This document shows positions 36,376-46,222 of a DNA stretch of 64,000 nt, piece after piece. The stretch spans positions 310,001 through 374,000 of the forward strand of contig NZ_OMPE01000007.1 of NCBI RefSeq assembly GCF_900312815.1, in the 5' to 3' direction. A model generated the notes under the pieces. It was not told the DNA's origin. It saw only the letters and a list, made by a program, of their open reading frames with translations, and did no database searches. The DNA is from Aquimarina sp. AU474 (GTDB taxonomy: Bacteria > Bacteroidota > Bacteroidia > Flavobacteriales > Flavobacteriaceae). Both the position numbers and the translations under genes were made by a program. How positions within the stretch are numbered: position 1 is the first letter of the stretch; every line of letters begins with the position of its first letter.

Positions 36376-39300
36376 ATGCACAAACACATTATTACCTCTC
36401 TAATCTTAGGGTTATTTCTTATTTTTAATACGCACGCTCAAAAAAACAAAAAAGATAAGAAGGAAGAAGAAAAATGGGATGTCTCTAATCCTAAAGGAGA
36501 ATTCAATTACAAAGATCACACCTTTACCACTGATGAAGGAACATGGATGAACTTAGATGTTAGTCCCGATGGAAACACAATCGTTTTTGATCTTCTAGGG
36601 GATATTTATACTATTCCTGTTTCTGGAGGAAATGCAAAGGCATTACGTACGGGAATTCCTTTTGAGGTACAACCTCGTTTTAGTCCAGATGGGAAAAAAA
36701 TCTCTTTTACCAGTGATGCAGGAGGAGGCGACAATATATGGATCATGAATGCTGATGGCAGTAATGCCAAGCAGATCACCAAAGAAAATTTCAGATTATT
36801 AAATAATGCCACTTGGATGCCTGATGGTAATTACTTGGTAGGAAGAAAGCATTTCACATCGCAACGCTCTCTTGGAGCTGGAGAAATGTGGCAATATCAT
36901 ATCACGGGAGGATCTGGTATACAATTAACCAAAAGAAAGAATGATCAACAAGATGTAAATGAGCCTAATATTTCTCCAGACGGGAAATACATGTACTATA
37001 GTGAAGATATGTATCCTGGCGGAGTTTTTCAGTATAATAAAGATCCTAACAAGCAAATCTATGTGATTAAAAGGTATGATTTTGAAACAGGAAAAACTAG
37101 TACCGTAACCGGAGGACCAGGAGGTGCTGCAAGACCACAAGTATCAAGAGATGGTAAAATGTTAGCTTTTGTTAAAAGAGTACGTACCAAATCAGTATTA
37201 TTTGTACATGACTTGCAAACCGGCGAAGAGTGGCCAATCTATGATGCTCTAAATAAAGATCAACAAGAAGCATGGGCTATTTTTGGAGTGTACCCCAATT
37301 TTAGTTGGATGCCCGATAATAAAGAAATTATTTTTTGGTCTGGAGGAAAAATTAATAAGCTACACATTGATACACAAAAGGTAACCAATATCCCGTTCAC
37401 TGTAAATGCTACTGTAAAAATTGCAGAAACTATACACTATAATTCGCCAGTCGCTCCAGAAGAATTTACAGCAAAAGTAATTCGTAATGCTGTTACTTCT
37501 CCTGATGGAAAAACAATTGTATTTAGTGCCCTAGGGCGTTTATGGAAAAAAACGCTCCCAAAAGGAAAACCGCAACGTATCACTACGCAAACAACTAATT
37601 TTGAATTTGAACCTAGCTTTTCTCCAGACGGACAAAGTATTGTTTATGTAACATGGAACGATGAAAACTTAGGCTCTATTAATAAAATAGCACTCTCAGG
37701 AGGGACGCCAACCAAACTTACCGCAGAAAAAGGAATTTATCGTACCCCAGTATATAATCAAAAAGGATCGCTAATCACATTTAGGAAAGAAGGTGGAAAT
37801 AGTGATCAAGGATTAAGTTTCGCCAAGAATACCGGGATCTATACGATTTCTTCAACAGGAGCAAATATTAAACTGGTAACCACTGAAGGTGAATATCCTA
37901 TATTTTCGACTAATGGTCAACGCATCTTTTATCAAACAGGAGGAACATATTTTGGTGGCTTGACAAAAACACTGGCTTCGGTAAATCTTAATGGAAAAGA
38001 CAAGAAAACACATATTAAGTCTAAATATGCCAATAGATTAGTACCAAGTCCAGATAATAAATGGATTGCATTTACCAATTTGCATAAAGCTTTTATAGCT
38101 CCGCTACTTCTTAATGGTAAAGAAATTGATTTAGATAACAAATCGAAGTTAGTTCCTGTATCACAAATCTCAAAAGATGCTGGAGTAAATATACATTGGT
38201 CCAAAGACAGTAAAAAAGTATTCTGGACATTAGGAGATGAATATTTCACGAATGATGTTAAAGACAAATTCACTTTCTTACCAGGTTCTCCTGATAAAGT
38301 TGGTGACATAACTTCTAGTGGATTGAAAATCGAGCTAACTACAAAAACAGATAACCCGCAAGGTAAAATTGCGTTTACTAATGCTCGAATCATTACCATG
38401 GAGGGAGATCAAGTTATTGAAAATGGAACAATTATTATTAATAGAAATCGTATAGAGAAAATCGGAAACGCATCTGAGATAACAATACCTGCCGATGCAA
38501 AAACGTATGATGTATCCGGTAAAACGATTATGCCCGGAATTGTAGATGCCCATGCACACATTGGAGGTTTCAGGTATGGTTTAAACACGCAAAAGCATTG
38601 GCAATTATATGCCAATCTTGCTTTTGGTGTTACTACTTCTCATGATCCATCTGCTAATACAGAATCTATTTTCACCATGTCCGAAATGATCAAAAATGGT
38701 ACTATGGTAGGTCCGCGCCTCTACTCTACTGGTATTATATTATATGGTGCCGATGGCGATTTTAAGGCTGTGGTTAATAAACTAGATGATGCCCGTTCGG
38801 CTATTCGTAGAACCAAAGCTTTTGGCGCCAAATCAGTAAAAAGTTACAATCAACCTCGTAGAGATCAAAGACAGCAAGTGATTCAAGCTGCACGAGAGCT
38901 ACAAATAAATGTAGTTCCCGAAGGTGGTTCAACCTTTTATCATAATATGTCTATGATCATGGATGGCCACACTGGGATTGAACATAATATACCTGTTGCC
39001 CCTGTATATAAAGATGTTAATCAGTTATGGAAGACTAGTAATACAGCATATACTCCGACACTGATTGTTAATTATGGAGGATTAAATGGAGAGTATTATT
39101 TCTACCAAAAAGATGATGTATGGAAAAATGAAAGACTACTAAAATACACCCCAAGGTCAATTGTTGATGCTCGTTCTAGACACAGGACTATGGTACCAGA
39201 CGAAGAATATGAAAATGGGCATATGCTAGTTTCTCAAACCTGTAAGGCATTAACAGATTTGGGTATTAAAGTAAATCTTGGTGCTCATGGGCAGTTGCAA

Positions 39301-39684
39301 GGTTTAGGAGCGCATTGGGAGTTGTGGATGTTTACACAAGGTGGAATGACTAATATGGAGGCATTAAGAGCAGCCACTCTTAATGGAGCACAATACATAG
39401 GTGCTGGAAACGAAATTGGTTCTCTAAAAGAAGGAAAACTTGCAGATCTTATTGTGCTGGATAAAAACCCTCTTGAAAACATTCGAAATACTGAAACCGT
39501 AAAATACACCATGGTTAATGGTAGATTATACGATACCGATACTATGAATGAAATTGGAAATACAACCAAAGAGAGAAGTAAATTTTGGTTTGAAAATAAT
39601 AAATATAGTCAAGCCTTCCCCTGGCATCAAGAATCCCAAAGTTTTATGCGTCCCGGATGCGGATGTCATATTGGACATAACTAA
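36376..39684 (+). CDS. Secreted TolB-like propeller fused to amidohydrolase
   Basis: This 1102-residue protein has a signal peptide (LILGLFLIFNTHAQ). Residues about 45-640 carry repeated PD40/TolB-type blades (VSPDGNTIVFDLLGD, FSPDGKKISFTSDAGG, SPDGKTIVFSALG, FSPDGQSIVYVTWND). From ~665 an amidohydrolase domain follows (IAFTNARIITMEGDQVIENG, MPGIVDAHAHIGG with the metal HxH, GIEHNIPV, LKEGKLADLIVLDKNPL). It ends in a Cys/His tail, MRPGCGCHIGHN, which might bind metal. Such propeller-amidohydrolases probably act on peptides or cyclic amides in the periplasm; the substrate is not known. It precedes the operon of two further amidohydrolases, separated by a hairpin. Confidence 0.9.
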   Translation: MHKHIITSLILGLFLIFNTHAQKNKKDKKEEEKWDVSNPKGEFNYKDHTFTTDEGTWMNLDVSPDGNTIVFDLLGDIYTIPVSGGNAKALRTGIPFEVQPRFSPDGKKISFTSDAGGGDNIWIMNADGSNAKQITKENFRLLNNATWMPDGNYLVGRKHFTSQRSLGAGEMWQYHITGGSGIQLTKRKNDQQDVNEPNISPDGKYMYYSEDMYPGGVFQYNKDPNKQIYVIKRYDFETGKTSTVTGGPGGAARPQVSRDGKMLAFVKRVRTKSVLFVHDLQTGEEWPIYDALNKDQQEAWAIFGVYPNFSWMPDNKEIIFWSGGKINKLHIDTQKVTNIPFTVNATVKIAETIHYNSPVAPEEFTAKVIRNAVTSPDGKTIVFSALGRLWKKTLPKGKPQRITTQTTNFEFEPSFSPDGQSIVYVTWNDENLGSINKIALSGGTPTKLTAEKGIYRTPVYNQKGSLITFRKEGGNSDQGLSFAKNTGIYTISSTGANIKLVTTEGEYPIFSTNGQRIFYQTGGTYFGGLTKTLASVNLNGKDKKTHIKSKYANRLVPSPDNKWIAFTNLHKAFIAPLLLNGKEIDLDNKSKLVPVSQISKDAGVNIHWSKDSKKVFWTLGDEYFTNDVKDKFTFLPGSPDKVGDITSSGLKIELTTKTDNPQGKIAFTNARIITMEGDQVIENGTIIINRNRIEKIGNASEITIPADAKTYDVSGKTIMPGIVDAHAHIGGFRYGLNTQKHWQLYANLAFGVTTSHDPSANTESIFTMSEMIKNGTMVGPRLYSTGIILYGADGDFKAVVNKLDDARSAIRRTKAFGAKSVKSYNQPRRDQRQQVIQAARELQINVVPEGGSTFYHNMSMIMDGHTGIEHNIPVAPVYKDVNQLWKTSNTAYTPTLIVNYGGLNGEYYFYQKDDVWKNERLLKYTPRSIVDARSRHRTMVPDEEYENGHMLVSQTCKALTDLGIKVNLGAHGQLQGLGAHWELWMFTQGGMTNMEALRAATLNGAQYIGAGNEIGSLKEGKLADLIVLDKNPLENIRNTETVKYTMVNGRLYDTDTMNEIGNTTKERSKFWFENNKYSQAFPWHQESQSFMRPGCGCHIGHN

Positions 39685-39693
39685 ATGTAACAA

Positions 39694-39728
39694 AAGACCT
39701 CATGAGTACTAGAAACTCATGAGGTCTT
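39694..39728. terminator. Perfect 14-bp stem-loop between amidohydrolase and peptidase genes
   Basis: AAGACCTCATGAGT (39694-39707) pairs fully with 39715-39728 around a 7-base loop. There is no T run on the plus strand (AAAATAT follows), so it is not a classical terminator in that direction; it may stabilise the mRNA 3' end or attenuate transcription into the next operon. Confidence 0.5.
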
Positions 39729-39761
39729 AAAATATAAATACATACTAAAAACCATCATCTC

Positions 39762-40838
39762 ATGAGGAATCTGTTATATCTCGTATTTAGTTTTGCGCTA
39801 CTATTACAGAGTTGTGCCGAATCAAAAAATGAACCTATTAATATTCAGAAACAGACTGAACCTAAAAAAATTGATTATTTCGATCAAACAAATCGCAATG
39901 ATCAATTTATGGGCGGTATTAAAATGATTCCGGTTACCACTCCAAAAGGAGAATTTAATGTATGGACTAAACGAATTGGTAATAATCCTAAGATAAAAGT
40001 ACTCTTACTCCATGGTGGACCAGGTATGACTCATGAGATTTATGAATGCTTTGATGGCTATTTCCCCCAAGAGGGAATTGAATACTACTATTACGATCAA
40101 CTAGGATCATATTATAGTGATCAACCTAAAGACAAAAGTCTTTGGGATTTACCACGCTTTGTAGAAGAAGTAGAACAAGTAAGAATAGCCCTAGGACTTA
40201 CTAATGATAACTTTTATCTCTATGGGCAGTCATGGGGAGGAATTTTGGCCATGGAGTACGCTTTAAAATACCAACAAAACCTTAAAGGTTTAATCATTTC
40301 AAATATGGTTGCTTCTATTCCAGAATATCAAAAATATTCTGACGAAGTACTAGCCCCTCAACTAGATCCCAAAGTTTTAAAGGAAATTATGAGTTATGAA
40401 GAAAAAGAAGAATATTCAAACCCAAGATATCTCGATCTAATCGTACAACATTATTACACTAAACATATCATTAGAATGCCTGTAGATCAATGGCCAGAGC
40501 CTATTAATCGTTCATTCAAACATCTTAACCCCGATGTATACATTACAATGCAAGGTCCTAGTGAGTTTGGAATTAAAGGCGACGCTACTCTAAAAAACTG
40601 GGATGTAAAAGATCAATTATCAAAGATTAATATACCCACTCTTGCTATTGGTGCTACGTACGACACTATGAATCCAAAAGAAATGGAATGGATTGCCAAT
40701 GAAGTACAAAATGGCCGTTATCTTCATTGCGAAAATGGTAGTCATTTATCTCAGTTTGATGATCAGAAAAATTTCTTTGCTGGATTAATCAAATTCATTA
40801 AAGATGTTGATAATAATACTTTTAGTTCTAAACAATGA
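39762..40838 (+). CDS. Proline iminopeptidase-like S33 lipoprotein
   Basis: This 358-residue alpha/beta hydrolase would release N-terminal residues, often proline, from peptides. It has a lipobox LLLQSC (C18), the oxyanion motif LLHGGPGMTHE, YDQLGSYYSDQP, nucleophile elbow YGQSWGGILAMEYA, an Asp in IGATYDTMNP and the His in ENGSHLSQFD. HGGPG and the cap-domain size fit prolyl aminopeptidases. It opens a tight seven-gene operon of envelope hydrolases. Confidence 0.87.
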   Translation: MRNLLYLVFSFALLLQSCAESKNEPINIQKQTEPKKIDYFDQTNRNDQFMGGIKMIPVTTPKGEFNVWTKRIGNNPKIKVLLLHGGPGMTHEIYECFDGYFPQEGIEYYYYDQLGSYYSDQPKDKSLWDLPRFVEEVEQVRIALGLTNDNFYLYGQSWGGILAMEYALKYQQNLKGLIISNMVASIPEYQKYSDEVLAPQLDPKVLKEIMSYEEKEEYSNPRYLDLIVQHYYTKHIIRMPVDQWPEPINRSFKHLNPDVYITMQGPSEFGIKGDATLKNWDVKDQLSKINIPTLAIGATYDTMNPKEMEWIANEVQNGRYLHCENGSHLSQFDDQKNFFAGLIKFIKDVDNNTFSSKQ

Positions 40839-40859
40839 ATAGAATAAATAAACAGTGAT

Positions 40860-42287
40860 ATGAAAAAAGTACTTTTACTCTTTTGCTTAATAATTATTTT
40901 TAGTTGTGCTAAAAAAGAAAAATTAAAAGCACAATTTGATATCATAATTTCTAATATAAACTTAATTGATATTAAGGATGGTAGCATTACCAATAAAACC
41001 ATTTATATTAATAAGGGTAAAATAGTTGATATACGTATTAAGGATAGTTTAATTAACGCTATCTCTGAAAATAATATCGATGGTACTGGTAAATATGTAC
41101 TCCCTGGGTTTTGGGATAATCATATACATCTTAGAGGAGGAGATTCACTCATTAAAGAAAACAGAAATTTATTACCTCTATTTATTGCCAATGGTATTAC
41201 TACTGTACGTGATGCCGGTGGTGACTTAACTACTCAGGTGCTGCAATGGAGAAAAGAAATAAAACAAAATAGTTTGATTGGTCCAACGATATATACTTCT
41301 GGTCCCAAACTAGATGGTAATAAGGCTACCTGGGCAGGTTCTCTTGTTGTAGAATCACCTGAAGATGTTACAAAAGCACTAGATTCATTACAAAAAATAC
41401 CTTCGGATTTTGTGAAGATATATGACAGCAGGATCTCTCGAGAAAATTATCTCGCTATCTTAAGGGATGCAGATAAGAGGGGAATGATCTCTTCAGGGCA
41501 TATGCCTTTTACAGTAGAACTTAATGAAGCTGTTACATCAGGAATTGGTGCTATAGAACATCTATATTACATTTTGAAAGGTTGCTCTTCCAAAGAGTCT
41601 GATATCACTCAAGCTATTATCAATAAAGAACTTAGTTTCTGGAATGCAATGAGTGATTTAATCTTGAGTTATGAAGATTCTACTGCTCAGCGAACCTTCA
41701 AATTATTAAAAGAGAAAAACACATTTGTTGTCCCAACACTTCATATTGGTGATATCTTAAGCCATCTAGACGAGACCGATCATACAAATGATCCTTATTT
41801 AAAAATTATTGGAAAAGGAATCATTAAAACCTATGATGGCCGCATTCAACGCGCTTTAAATGCTTCAGAAGAAGCCAAAAAATCAAGAAAAGAACTGAAT
41901 ACATTCTTCAAAAAATTAACGAAATCTTTAAGTAATGCTAATGTAAAATTGCTTGCAGGTTCTGATAGTGGCGCTTATAATTCGTATACCTATTCGGGAA
42001 TATCATTGCATAAAGAATTAGAAGCAATGGTTGCTGCTGGTATTGATCCTCTTAAGGCTTTACAAACCTCATCGTACAATGGGGCCATGTATTTAAAGAA
42101 AGATGGACAAACTGGTACTGTTGAAATAGATAAAAATTCAGATCTCGTAATATTAAACAGCAACCCGTTACAAGAAATTAGAAATACTAGGGATATCTAT
42201 AGGGTCATCAAAGGAAATCAGATTTATGATCCTACAACTATTGCCAAACAATATAATTGCACTGACTGTTTCACGTATAAAAATTAA
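40860..42287 (+). CDS. Amidohydrolase lipoprotein (imidazolonepropionase-like)
   Basis: The 475-residue lipoprotein (IIIFSC, C16) is a metal-dependent amidohydrolase: ISNINLIDIKDGSITNKTI opening strand, LPGFWDNHIHLRGG with the HxH ligands, GMISSGHMPF and IGAIEHLY with further His, AGSDSGAYNSY with the catalytic Asp, and IDKNSDLVILNSNPL closing the composite beta-sandwich. Relatives hydrolyse dipeptides such as Xaa-Pro or Xaa-Arg, or cyclic amides. It lies second in the operon, 21 bases after the iminopeptidase. Confidence 0.88.
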   Translation: MKKVLLLFCLIIIFSCAKKEKLKAQFDIIISNINLIDIKDGSITNKTIYINKGKIVDIRIKDSLINAISENNIDGTGKYVLPGFWDNHIHLRGGDSLIKENRNLLPLFIANGITTVRDAGGDLTTQVLQWRKEIKQNSLIGPTIYTSGPKLDGNKATWAGSLVVESPEDVTKALDSLQKIPSDFVKIYDSRISRENYLAILRDADKRGMISSGHMPFTVELNEAVTSGIGAIEHLYYILKGCSSKESDITQAIINKELSFWNAMSDLILSYEDSTAQRTFKLLKEKNTFVVPTLHIGDILSHLDETDHTNDPYLKIIGKGIIKTYDGRIQRALNASEEAKKSRKELNTFFKKLTKSLSNANVKLLAGSDSGAYNSYTYSGISLHKELEAMVAAGIDPLKALQTSSYNGAMYLKKDGQTGTVEIDKNSDLVILNSNPLQEIRNTRDIYRVIKGNQIYDPTTIAKQYNCTDCFTYKN

Positions 42288-42298
42288 AAATTCACGGC

Positions 42299-43678
42299 AT
42301 GAAAAAATATTTATTTGTAATTATCGCGATATCATTTACAGCCTGCTCCCAGGTGCCTCAAGAATCAATTAGTGCTACTGCAATACTCATTACAGATGCT
42401 AATATCATTGATGTAAACAGTGGTTCTATTATTGAAAAACAACAAATAGTAGTTGATTCGGGGAAAATAAAACGTATAACCGATACAGTTATAAATCCCG
42501 AGAGTTACACTACCGTTATCGAAGGTAACGGAAAATATATTATTCCCGGATTAGCTGAAATGCATGCTCATATTCCTCCTCCTTCTACCTCTCAAGAACG
42601 TATCGAAGAAGTATTATACCTATATCTTTCTAATGGTATCACCACGATAAGAGGCATGTTAGGTCATTCATCGCATCTCAAATTAAGAGAGCAAGTAGTT
42701 CAGGGAAAAATTCTTGGTCCCAGAATCTTTACATCTAGTCCTTCTTTAAACGGAAATTCAATTAAAACTAAAGAAGAAGCTGTTACCAAAGTAATGGCAT
42801 ATAAAAAAGAAGGGTATGATTTTTTAAAAATTCATCCTGGCATCCAATTAGAGGTGTTTAATCAAGTGGTAAAAACTGCTAACGAAGTAGGCATTACTTT
42901 TTCTGGACACGTACCCGTAGATGTAGGGGTGCGCAATGCTTTAAAAAGCAAATATGCATCTATAGATCACGTAGATGGTTTTCTGGAGGGTTTAGTTCCT
43001 GAATCCGAAAAAGTAAACCCTGTAGATAATGGCTTTTTTGGATATAATTTTACTCCTCTCGCTGATGAATCTAAGATTGATGAATTGGTTCAATTAACGG
43101 CAACCAATAAGGTATGGATAGTTCCCACTCAAAGTTTATATGAAAGATGGTTCTCCCCAATATCAGCCGATATACTATTAAAAGACCCCGAAATGAAATA
43201 TATGCCAGCTTCTACATTATTAAACTGGCAACAAAGAAAAGGTCAATATACAGAAGAAAACCCCAACTTTAATGAAGAACAATGGAATCAATTTAACAAC
43301 ATTCGAAGAAAGTTAATCAAGAGTTTACAAGATAGTGGTTGTGGTATATTATTGGGATCCGATGCTCCTCAACTATTTAACGTACCAGGGTTTTCTATTC
43401 ATCATGAGATTGATGGCATGATAAAAGCAGGATTAACTCCCTTTCAAATATTGCAATCTGGCACAATAAATCCTGCTAGATTTTTTAATAAAGAAAATGA
43501 TTTTGGGCAAGTCAAGGAAGGATTAGATGCTGATTTGGTCATTCTAGATGCTAACCCTATAAGCAATATTAAATCATTACAACAAATTCATGGTGTTATG
43601 GTAAAAGGAGCTTGGCTATCTAGAGAGATAATAGATACCAAACTAAAAGAAATCGCTAAAAATGCCGCAAATAATTAA
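42299..43678 (+). CDS. Second amidohydrolase lipoprotein
   Basis: The 459-residue lipoprotein (ISFTAC, C16) is a diverged relative of the preceding gene: LITDANIIDVNSGSIIEKQQ, IIPGLAEMHAHIPPP with HxH, ITFSGHVPVDVG, YASIDHVDGF, LLGSDAPQLFNVPGF with the catalytic Asp, and EGLDADLVILDANPISNI. Both copies keep the metal site, so they probably have different peptide or amide substrates. The gap to the neighbour is 11 bases. Confidence 0.88.
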   Translation: MKKYLFVIIAISFTACSQVPQESISATAILITDANIIDVNSGSIIEKQQIVVDSGKIKRITDTVINPESYTTVIEGNGKYIIPGLAEMHAHIPPPSTSQERIEEVLYLYLSNGITTIRGMLGHSSHLKLREQVVQGKILGPRIFTSSPSLNGNSIKTKEEAVTKVMAYKKEGYDFLKIHPGIQLEVFNQVVKTANEVGITFSGHVPVDVGVRNALKSKYASIDHVDGFLEGLVPESEKVNPVDNGFFGYNFTPLADESKIDELVQLTATNKVWIVPTQSLYERWFSPISADILLKDPEMKYMPASTLLNWQQRKGQYTEENPNFNEEQWNQFNNIRRKLIKSLQDSGCGILLGSDAPQLFNVPGFSIHHEIDGMIKAGLTPFQILQSGTINPARFFNKENDFGQVKEGLDADLVILDANPISNIKSLQQIHGVMVKGAWLSREIIDTKLKEIAKNAANN

Positions 43679-43697
43679 ATTTATAAAATAAAAGCAA

Positions 43698-44201
43698 ATG
43701 AAAAAAATCGTCTTCCTTCTCGTAGTGTTAATTTGTTCTTATACCGCTATTGCGCAAAAAAACACTATTCCGAATGCAGAAGTAACCAATCCCGATGGTG
43801 AAAAAGTAAAAATTATTGAGATGATGAATAAACTTACTATTATTGATTACTGGGCCACCTGGTGTAAACCTTGCATTGCCGAGATGCCTTATTTAGAAGA
43901 AATTGAGAAAAAATATAATGGTAAATTAGATGTTATTTCGATATCTGCAGATATGACTGAAGCCACCTGGAAAAAATACCTTACTAAAGAAGGAAAAACG
44001 GGGCATCAATATTGGGTGGAAATGAATAATCCTTTAATGAATTTAATAACAGAAACGTATACCATGGATGATGACACCAAAGGAAGTAGTTGGGCAATAC
44101 CTCGTTTTTTTCTTGTAAATGAAAAAGGAGAAATTCTAAATAAACACTGCCCCGAACCATCTAGTGGATTATTGGAAGCAATAATAGAGCAACATTTATA
44201 A
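43698..44201 (+). CDS. Periplasmic TlpA-like thioredoxin
   Basis: The 167-residue protein has a signal peptide (VLLVVLICSYTAIAQ-type leader) and one thioredoxin domain with the redox motif W55-C56-K-P-C59 in DYWATWCKPCIAEMPYL. An AIPRFFLVNEKGEI strand with the cis-proline completes the fold. It likely reduces or exchanges disulfides in the periplasm. Set between the amidohydrolases and the S10 carboxypeptidase, it may keep those enzymes, or disulfide-bonded substrates, open. Confidence 0.88.
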   Translation: MKKIVFLLVVLICSYTAIAQKNTIPNAEVTNPDGEKVKIIEMMNKLTIIDYWATWCKPCIAEMPYLEEIEKKYNGKLDVISISADMTEATWKKYLTKEGKTGHQYWVEMNNPLMNLITETYTMDDDTKGSSWAIPRFFLVNEKGEILNKHCPEPSSGLLEAIIEQHL

Positions 44202-44231
44202 ATAAAAGAGATCCTAATAAAAGTTTTGACA

Positions 44232-45728
44232 ATGAAAAATATCATTTCCCTAGTATGTTCCCTATTATTTTTTTCGCTTCAAGCCAAAGCACAAAAAGTA
44301 AAAGTTCCTATTGATACAACTATAGTTACTAATCATACGACAACAATTAAAGGAAAAACAATTCCTTACAAAGCAACCACAGGTTTTCAACCTGTATGGG
44401 ATGAAAACAGAACGCCCATTGCCTCTTTGAGCTATACATACTACAAACGTTCAGACATTAAAAACGATCAAAATAGGCCATTACTAATATCATTTAATGG
44501 TGGACCAGGATCTGCTTCTGTATGGATGCATATTGCCTATACGGGACCTAGAATACTAAAAATAGATGAAGAAGGTTTTCCTGTGCAACCATACGGAATA
44601 AAAGCCAACCCCAACTCTGTGTTGGATATAGCAGATATTGTTTTTGTTAATCCTGTTAATACTGGGTATTCTAGAATGATCCCAGGAAAAGATGAAAAAA
44701 TGCCGGACAAAGAATTATTTTTTGGTGTAAATGCAGATGTTACCTATCTAGCCGAATGGATCAATACTTTTGTGACTAGAAACAATAGGTGGCGTTCTCC
44801 CAAATATTTGATTGGAGAAAGTTATGGTACTACGAGGGTTTCCGGCTTAGCGTTGGAATTGCAAAATCACCAATGGATGTATCTAAATGGTGTTATCTTG
44901 GTTTCTCCAACTCAAATAGGTTTTAAATTTGACGGACCGGTAGAAGTAGCCAATCGATTACCCTATTTTGCGGCAGCGGCCTGGTACCACAAAATGTTAC
45001 CTCCCGAGTTACAAAATAAAGATTTATTAGAAGTACTTCCAGAGGTTGAGGATTATACCATTAATGAATTATTACCAGCCATTGTAAAAAGTGGGTATCT
45101 AGATGCCACAAAAAAAGAAGAAATCATTAATAAAATGGCCTATTATTCTGGATTATCTAAAAGAACGATTCGCCAAAATAATCTTCAAGTCCCCAAGAGT
45201 TATTTTTGGAAAGATCTTTTAAGAGATCGTGAGGGGTATACCATTGGAAGATTAGATTCTAGATATAAGGGAATGGATATCAAAGAATCTGGAAATGAAC
45301 CTGATTATAATAGTGAATTAACAGCTTGGTTACATGCTTTTACACCGGCCATTAATTATTATTACAGCCAAGAACTTGGCTTTAAAACAGATCTCAAATA
45401 TAACATGTTTGGCCCCGTAAGACCTTGGGATCGTAGCAAAGACAATACTACAGGAGAAAACCTTAGAAAAGCAATGGCCATGAATGCAAATCTTCATACG
45501 ATGATACAGTCTGGGTATTATGATGGAGCTACAACTTATTTTAATGCTAAGTACGTAATGTGGCAACTCAATGCCAACGGAAAACTAACAGATAGATTAA
45601 GTTTTAAGGGATATCGCAGTGGTCACATGATGTATTTAAGAAACGAAGATCTAATCCAAGCTAATGAAGATATTAGAACTTTTATTACTAAATCATCTGC
45701 AGGTATAGGAAAAGGGTCTAAATATTAA
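44232..45728 (+). CDS. Serine carboxypeptidase, S10 family
   Basis: This secreted enzyme removes C-terminal amino acids. I chose the ATG at 44232 (MKNIISLVCSLLFFSLQAKAQ signal peptide) over the TTG two codons earlier. Visible are FNGGPGSASVWMH (oxyanion), GESYG with nucleophile S197, the catalytic Asp in IQSGYYDGAT, and His in YRSGHMMYL. At 498 residues it is typical. Together with the iminopeptidase it can attack peptides from both ends. Confidence 0.9.
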   Translation: MKNIISLVCSLLFFSLQAKAQKVKVPIDTTIVTNHTTTIKGKTIPYKATTGFQPVWDENRTPIASLSYTYYKRSDIKNDQNRPLLISFNGGPGSASVWMHIAYTGPRILKIDEEGFPVQPYGIKANPNSVLDIADIVFVNPVNTGYSRMIPGKDEKMPDKELFFGVNADVTYLAEWINTFVTRNNRWRSPKYLIGESYGTTRVSGLALELQNHQWMYLNGVILVSPTQIGFKFDGPVEVANRLPYFAAAAWYHKMLPPELQNKDLLEVLPEVEDYTINELLPAIVKSGYLDATKKEEIINKMAYYSGLSKRTIRQNNLQVPKSYFWKDLLRDREGYTIGRLDSRYKGMDIKESGNEPDYNSELTAWLHAFTPAINYYYSQELGFKTDLKYNMFGPVRPWDRSKDNTTGENLRKAMAMNANLHTMIQSGYYDGATTYFNAKYVMWQLNANGKLTDRLSFKGYRSGHMMYLRNEDLIQANEDIRTFITKSSAGIGKGSKY

Positions 45729-45745
45729 TTAAACTATCCATTGTT

Positions 45746-46219
45746 ATGCATTTAGCTCAAGTAAATATTGCAGAAATGAAAGCCCCCATTAACGATCCTA
45801 TAATGATCGATTTTGTTAATAACCTTGATCGTATTAATGCGTTAGCCGAAGGAAGTAAAGGTTTTGTATGGCGATTAAAAGGAGACGAAGGCAACGCTAC
45901 AGCTATTCGAGTATTTGAATACGATTTCTTAATTATCAATATGTCCGTTTGGAAAGATGTAGAAACTTTATTTGATTTCACCTATAAAACTGCTCATGTT
46001 GAGATTTTGAAACGTAAAAAGGAATGGTTTCAAAACATGAAAAATATGCACATGGCCTTTTGGTATGTAAATGAAGGACATCACCCTACTCCCCAAGAAG
46101 CTAAATCGCGGTTAGAATATATAAGAGAGCATGGAGAAACTCCTTATGCTTTTACATTTAAAAGTAATTATACCGAAAAGGATCTTAAAGAATACACTAA
46201 TAATCAAAAGAATATTTAA
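45746..46219 (+). CDS. DUF3291 domain protein
   Basis: The 157-residue soluble protein matches DUF3291: HLAQVNIAEMKAPINDPIM, DRINALAEGSKGFVWRLKGD, and WKDVETLFDFTYKTAHVEIL with the W(Y)V motif later (MHMAFWYVNEGHHPT). The fold resembles ferredoxin-like antibiotic-monooxygenase domains; function unknown. It sits between the S10 carboxypeptidase and pirin, 3 bases from the latter. Confidence 0.85.
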   Translation: MHLAQVNIAEMKAPINDPIMIDFVNNLDRINALAEGSKGFVWRLKGDEGNATAIRVFEYDFLIINMSVWKDVETLFDFTYKTAHVEILKRKKEWFQNMKNMHMAFWYVNEGHHPTPQEAKSRLEYIREHGETPYAFTFKSNYTEKDLKEYTNNQKNI

Positions 46220-46222
46220 ACT

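Noticed and set aside
37932-38399. Minus-strand ORF of 155 codons
   Set aside because: It is antisense to the propeller-amidohydrolase, whose frame has clear domains across the same bases.
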